Shown in pieces: positions 16,577 through 18,560 of a stretch of 18,560 bases of DNA. The notes beneath the pieces are model-generated. The model had not been told where the DNA came from and did no database searches. It saw nothing but the letters and a program-made list of their open reading frames with translations. The stretch covers positions 1 to 18,560 of the forward strand of contig JACPXS010000124.1 in the NCBI GenBank assembly GCA_016196415.1. The letters are read 5' to 3'. A program made the position numbers and the translations under genes. Origin of the DNA: Candidatus Omnitrophota bacterium. GTDB taxonomy: Bacteria; Omnitrophota; Koll11; Aquiviventales; Aquiviventaceae. Position 1 is the first letter of the stretch. Each line of letters starts with the position of its first letter.

Positions 16577-17466
16577 TGCGCACAGCATCCTGCGACCATC
16601 CCCGGCTTCACCGCTACGCCGTGCTTACCGCGGGAGCGACCTTTCTGCTCCTGATCGCGGGCGGGCTGGTGACATCCACCGACTCCGGGTTGGCCGTGCC
16701 GGACTGGCCGCTCTCCTATGGGACGTGGTTTCCTCCCCTGGTGGGCGGCATCCGCTATGAGCATGGTCATCGCATGATTGCGGCCGTGGTGGCGGTGATG
16801 ATCCTCGTCCTCGCGGTGTGGCTCGGAGGAATGGAACGCCGCCGGTGGGTGCGCTGGCTCGGCTACAGCGCGCTGGGAGCGGTGTTTCTGCAGGCGCTCT
16901 TAGGCGGACTGACCGTGTTGTTGTTGCTGCCCCCACAGATCTCCATCGCGCATGCCTGCCTGGGGCAGACGGTCTTCTGTCTTGTCGTCTGCCTGGCGCG
17001 ATGCACGGCTCCCGACTGGCCGGATGTCCCCGAGCGGTTCGATGATCCTGCCGCAGTCTTCCGGCAGCGACTGGGGTTTACGTTGGCCCTCGTGGCGGTC
17101 ATCCAGCTGGTGTTGGGAGCGGTCATTCGGCATACCGGGCTCTTGGTGGGCCTTCATGTCGGTGGTGCGGTGATCTTGGCGTGCGTGACAGGGGCGTTGG
17201 CGGCGAGCGTGGCGCGTGTGCGGCGTCGCATCCCGTGGATCTTGAGTGCGGCAAGGCGGCTTGTGATCCTGGTGAGTCTGCAACTGGCGCTGGGAGCTGC
17301 GGTGTTCACGCACCGGCTCGTCGCGGGGCTTCGCACCGCGCATGTGGCGGTGGGGGCGCTCATCCTTGCGCAGTCGATCGTCCTGGCGTGGGAGCTGCTC
17401 CGGCGGACGCTGCCCCGGCGCGTTCTGGCGAATACCGCGGCCTCGCCAGTGAGGATGTCCGGATGA
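16576..17466 (+). CDS. ctaA: Heme A synthase (CtaA/COX15)
   Basis: 296 residues, about eight membrane helices in two related four-helix halves. It oxidises the C8 methyl of heme O to a formyl group, making heme A for CoxA. The four conserved His are visible: H65 in YEHGHRM, with the conserved Glu E62 three before it; H126 in IAHACLGQ; H194 in GLHVGGA; and H256 in RTAHVAVGAL. The N-terminal VTSTDSGLAVPDWPLSYG is the family's signature loop. ATG 16576 overlaps the previous stop; its own stop overlaps ctaB by 4 nt. The Cys pair found in the outer loop of some CtaA proteins is not evident. Confidence is high from motifs and context. Confidence 0.95.
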   Translation: MRTASCDHPRLHRYAVLTAGATFLLLIAGGLVTSTDSGLAVPDWPLSYGTWFPPLVGGIRYEHGHRMIAAVVAVMILVLAVWLGGMERRRWVRWLGYSALGAVFLQALLGGLTVLLLLPPQISIAHACLGQTVFCLVVCLARCTAPDWPDVPERFDDPAAVFRQRLGFTLALVAVIQLVLGAVIRHTGLLVGLHVGGAVILACVTGALAASVARVRRRIPWILSAARRLVILVSLQLALGAAVFTHRLVAGLRTAHVAVGALILAQSIVLAWELLRRTLPRRVLANTAASPVRMSG

Positions 17467-18467
17467 GTGCTGTGTCGGCGAGCCTGGCCGCGTCCGGGCT
17501 TATGTGGCGGCGCCACCTGCTTCAGTGGGGCCGCATCGCCGCGGATTATGTGGAGCTGACGAAACCTCGCCTGAGCCTGCTTGTCCTTGTGACGACGGCG
17601 GTGGGGTGCTGGATGGGGCTCAAGCCGCCTGAGCGATTCTCCCTCATGCTGTCGGTCTGTCTCGGGACCGCGATGGTGGTGGGCGGCGCCAATGCGCTCA
17701 ACCAGTGGCTTGAGCGGGAGCCGGACGCCCTCATGCGGCGGACCAAAAACCGACCGCTGCCATCGGGGCGGATGTCTGAAGAAGCGGCGTTCCGGTTCGG
17801 AGCGGGGCTCTCGGCGGTCGGCCTCCTCTTCTTGGCGTTGAGCGTCAACGCCCTCAGCGCGCTCCTCGCGGCGATCAGTTGGGTGAGCTACGTGCTCATC
17901 TACACCCCGATGAAACGGTGGACGCCCCTGTGCACCCTCGTCGGCGCCGTCCCGGGAGCTCTGCCACCGGTGATTGGCTGGGCGGCCGCGCGGCAGGCGC
18001 TTGGGCCCGAGGCGTGGGCGCTGTTCGCGCTCCTGTTCATCTGGCAGCTTCCGCATTTTCTGGCGCTGGCGGTGCTCTATCGGGAGGACTACGCGCGGGC
18101 AGGCTTCCCGATGCTGCCGCTGATCGAGACGGACGGATGGCTGACGGCGAGGCAAACTGCGCTCTACGGCATGGCGCTGCTTCCCGTCAGCCTGTTTCCT
18201 ACCCTGGTGGGGCTGGCGGGGATTATCTATTTCTACGGCGCGCTCATCCTGAGCCTGACGTTTGTGACGGTCGCGCTGCGCGCCGCCTGGTTGCGATCGC
18301 GGCCGAGCGCCCAGCAACTCTTCCGCGCCTCCGTCGTCTACTTGCCGATGCTGCTGGGGCTGCTGGCCATCGATCGCTCGCCGCTGAATGCGGAATGGGG
18401 AATGGGGAATGCAGAGTGTGGAATGACACACTCGGGCTGTGTTGGAAGTAGGACAGTCCCGCGTTGA
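17463..18467 (+). CDS. ctaB: Protoheme IX farnesyltransferase (heme O synthase)
   Basis: 334 residues, a multi-helix UbiA-family prenyltransferase that adds a farnesyl group to heme B, giving heme O for CtaA. First polyprenyl-binding motif NQWLEREPDALMRRTKNRP (80-98): Glu replaces the first Asp of NxxxDxxxD. Further signatures are YTPMKRWTPLCTLVG, GALPPVIGW and REDYARAGFPMLP. ATG 17463 overlaps the ctaA stop and follows GAGG. The last 26 or so residues (from about 309, NAEWGMGNAECGM...) are encoded by a heptanucleotide tandem repeat and are unlikely to be native CtaB sequence; the enzyme probably once ended near RSPL. Last gene of the operon in this window. Confidence 0.94.
   Translation: MSAVSASLAASGLMWRRHLLQWGRIAADYVELTKPRLSLLVLVTTAVGCWMGLKPPERFSLMLSVCLGTAMVVGGANALNQWLEREPDALMRRTKNRPLPSGRMSEEAAFRFGAGLSAVGLLFLALSVNALSALLAAISWVSYVLIYTPMKRWTPLCTLVGAVPGALPPVIGWAAARQALGPEAWALFALLFIWQLPHFLALAVLYREDYARAGFPMLPLIETDGWLTARQTALYGMALLPVSLFPTLVGLAGIIYFYGALILSLTFVTVALRAAWLRSRPSAQQLFRASVVYLPMLLGLLAIDRSPLNAEWGMGNAECGMTHSGCVGSRTVPR
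18387..18428 (+). repeat. Heptanucleotide tandem repeat at the ctaB 3' end
   Basis: Six 7-bp units: AATGCGG, AATGGGG, AATGGGG, AATGCAG, AGTGTGG, AATGACA. Such GGAATG-type arrays occur between genes in several bacterial phyla. Here the array lies inside the ctaB frame. Confidence 0.8.
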
Positions 18468-18493
18468 TTGCTGGTGCATTCCGCACTTACCTA

Positions 18494-18537
18494 AATGGAA
18501 CCCCCGACGACGTTAACATATCGAGGGTGGTTCCATT
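18494..18537. repeat. Inverted repeat downstream of ctaB
   Basis: AATGGAACC (18494-18502) and GGTTCCATT (18529-18537) are exact 9-bp reverse complements, with partly paired CCC/GGG inside. No T-run follows on either strand. It may be a structured transcript end or the edge of a repeat element; the last 23 nt of the window show nothing more. Confidence 0.6.
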
Positions 18538-18560
18538 GACCCCGAGCAAGCCCCGCCAAC

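Noticed and set aside
17154..18479. Minus-strand frame of 441 codons across ctaA and ctaB
   Set aside because: Same reasoning: a shadow of two membrane proteins with complete motifs on the plus strand.

Overview
This is an 18.6-kb, GC-rich (roughly 60%) stretch of a bacterial chromosome. A Gram-negative host is suggested by four predicted lipoproteins with a lipobox, an lpxD-like (lipid A pathway) gene relic, and an aerobic heme-copper oxidase operon. The sequence alone does not let me name the phylum; a deep-branching, aerobic or microaerobic lineage fits.

Left part (1-5434), housekeeping. The 3' part of purN (+) converges on a minus-strand pair: an FtsH-like membrane AAA protease with almost no periplasmic domain, followed by an unrecognised lipoprotein. 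Divergent from these is eno (enolase), coupled to a small FtsB/DivIC-type protein, then an initiator tRNA (fMet) with its own promoter. The 325-nt gap between ftsH and eno holds two sigma70-type promoters facing away from each other, both predicting nearly leaderless mRNAs, and a perfect 17-bp inverted repeat.

Middle (5395-10677), a tRNA-targeted integration region. The 3' part of the fMet tRNA, starting at the CAT anticodon, recurs as a 41-bp exact copy at 9280. A 104-bp exact repeat containing most of the same tRNA segment plus its downstream hairpin recurs at 10574. Between these copies lie a large M16 zinc peptidase with an N-terminal zinc ribbon and membrane anchor (-), an AbrB/RelE-type toxin-antitoxin pair (+) and a small lipoprotein (+). 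Three copies of a tandem 11-bp motif that looks like integrase arm-type sites, and a decayed tRNA-Pro 3' end, are scattered among them. No integrase gene survives, so this looks like stacked, decayed insertions at one tRNA.

Beyond it is an lpxD N-terminal relic with a one-base frameshift (about 10875-11053).

Right part (11081-18467), a cytochrome oxidase operon led by a clear promoter: a diheme cytochrome c fused to a dehydrogenase-gamma-like domain; a lipoprotein with a plastocyanin-type copper site and a carboxypeptidase-regulatory-like domain; coxB (CuA intact); coxA of the A2 type (YSHP motif in place of the Glu motif); a small unknown lipoprotein; ctaA (heme A synthase); and ctaB (heme O synthase). 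Most junctions overlap by 1-4 bases. No subunit III gene is present. The end of ctaB runs into a heptanucleotide tandem repeat.
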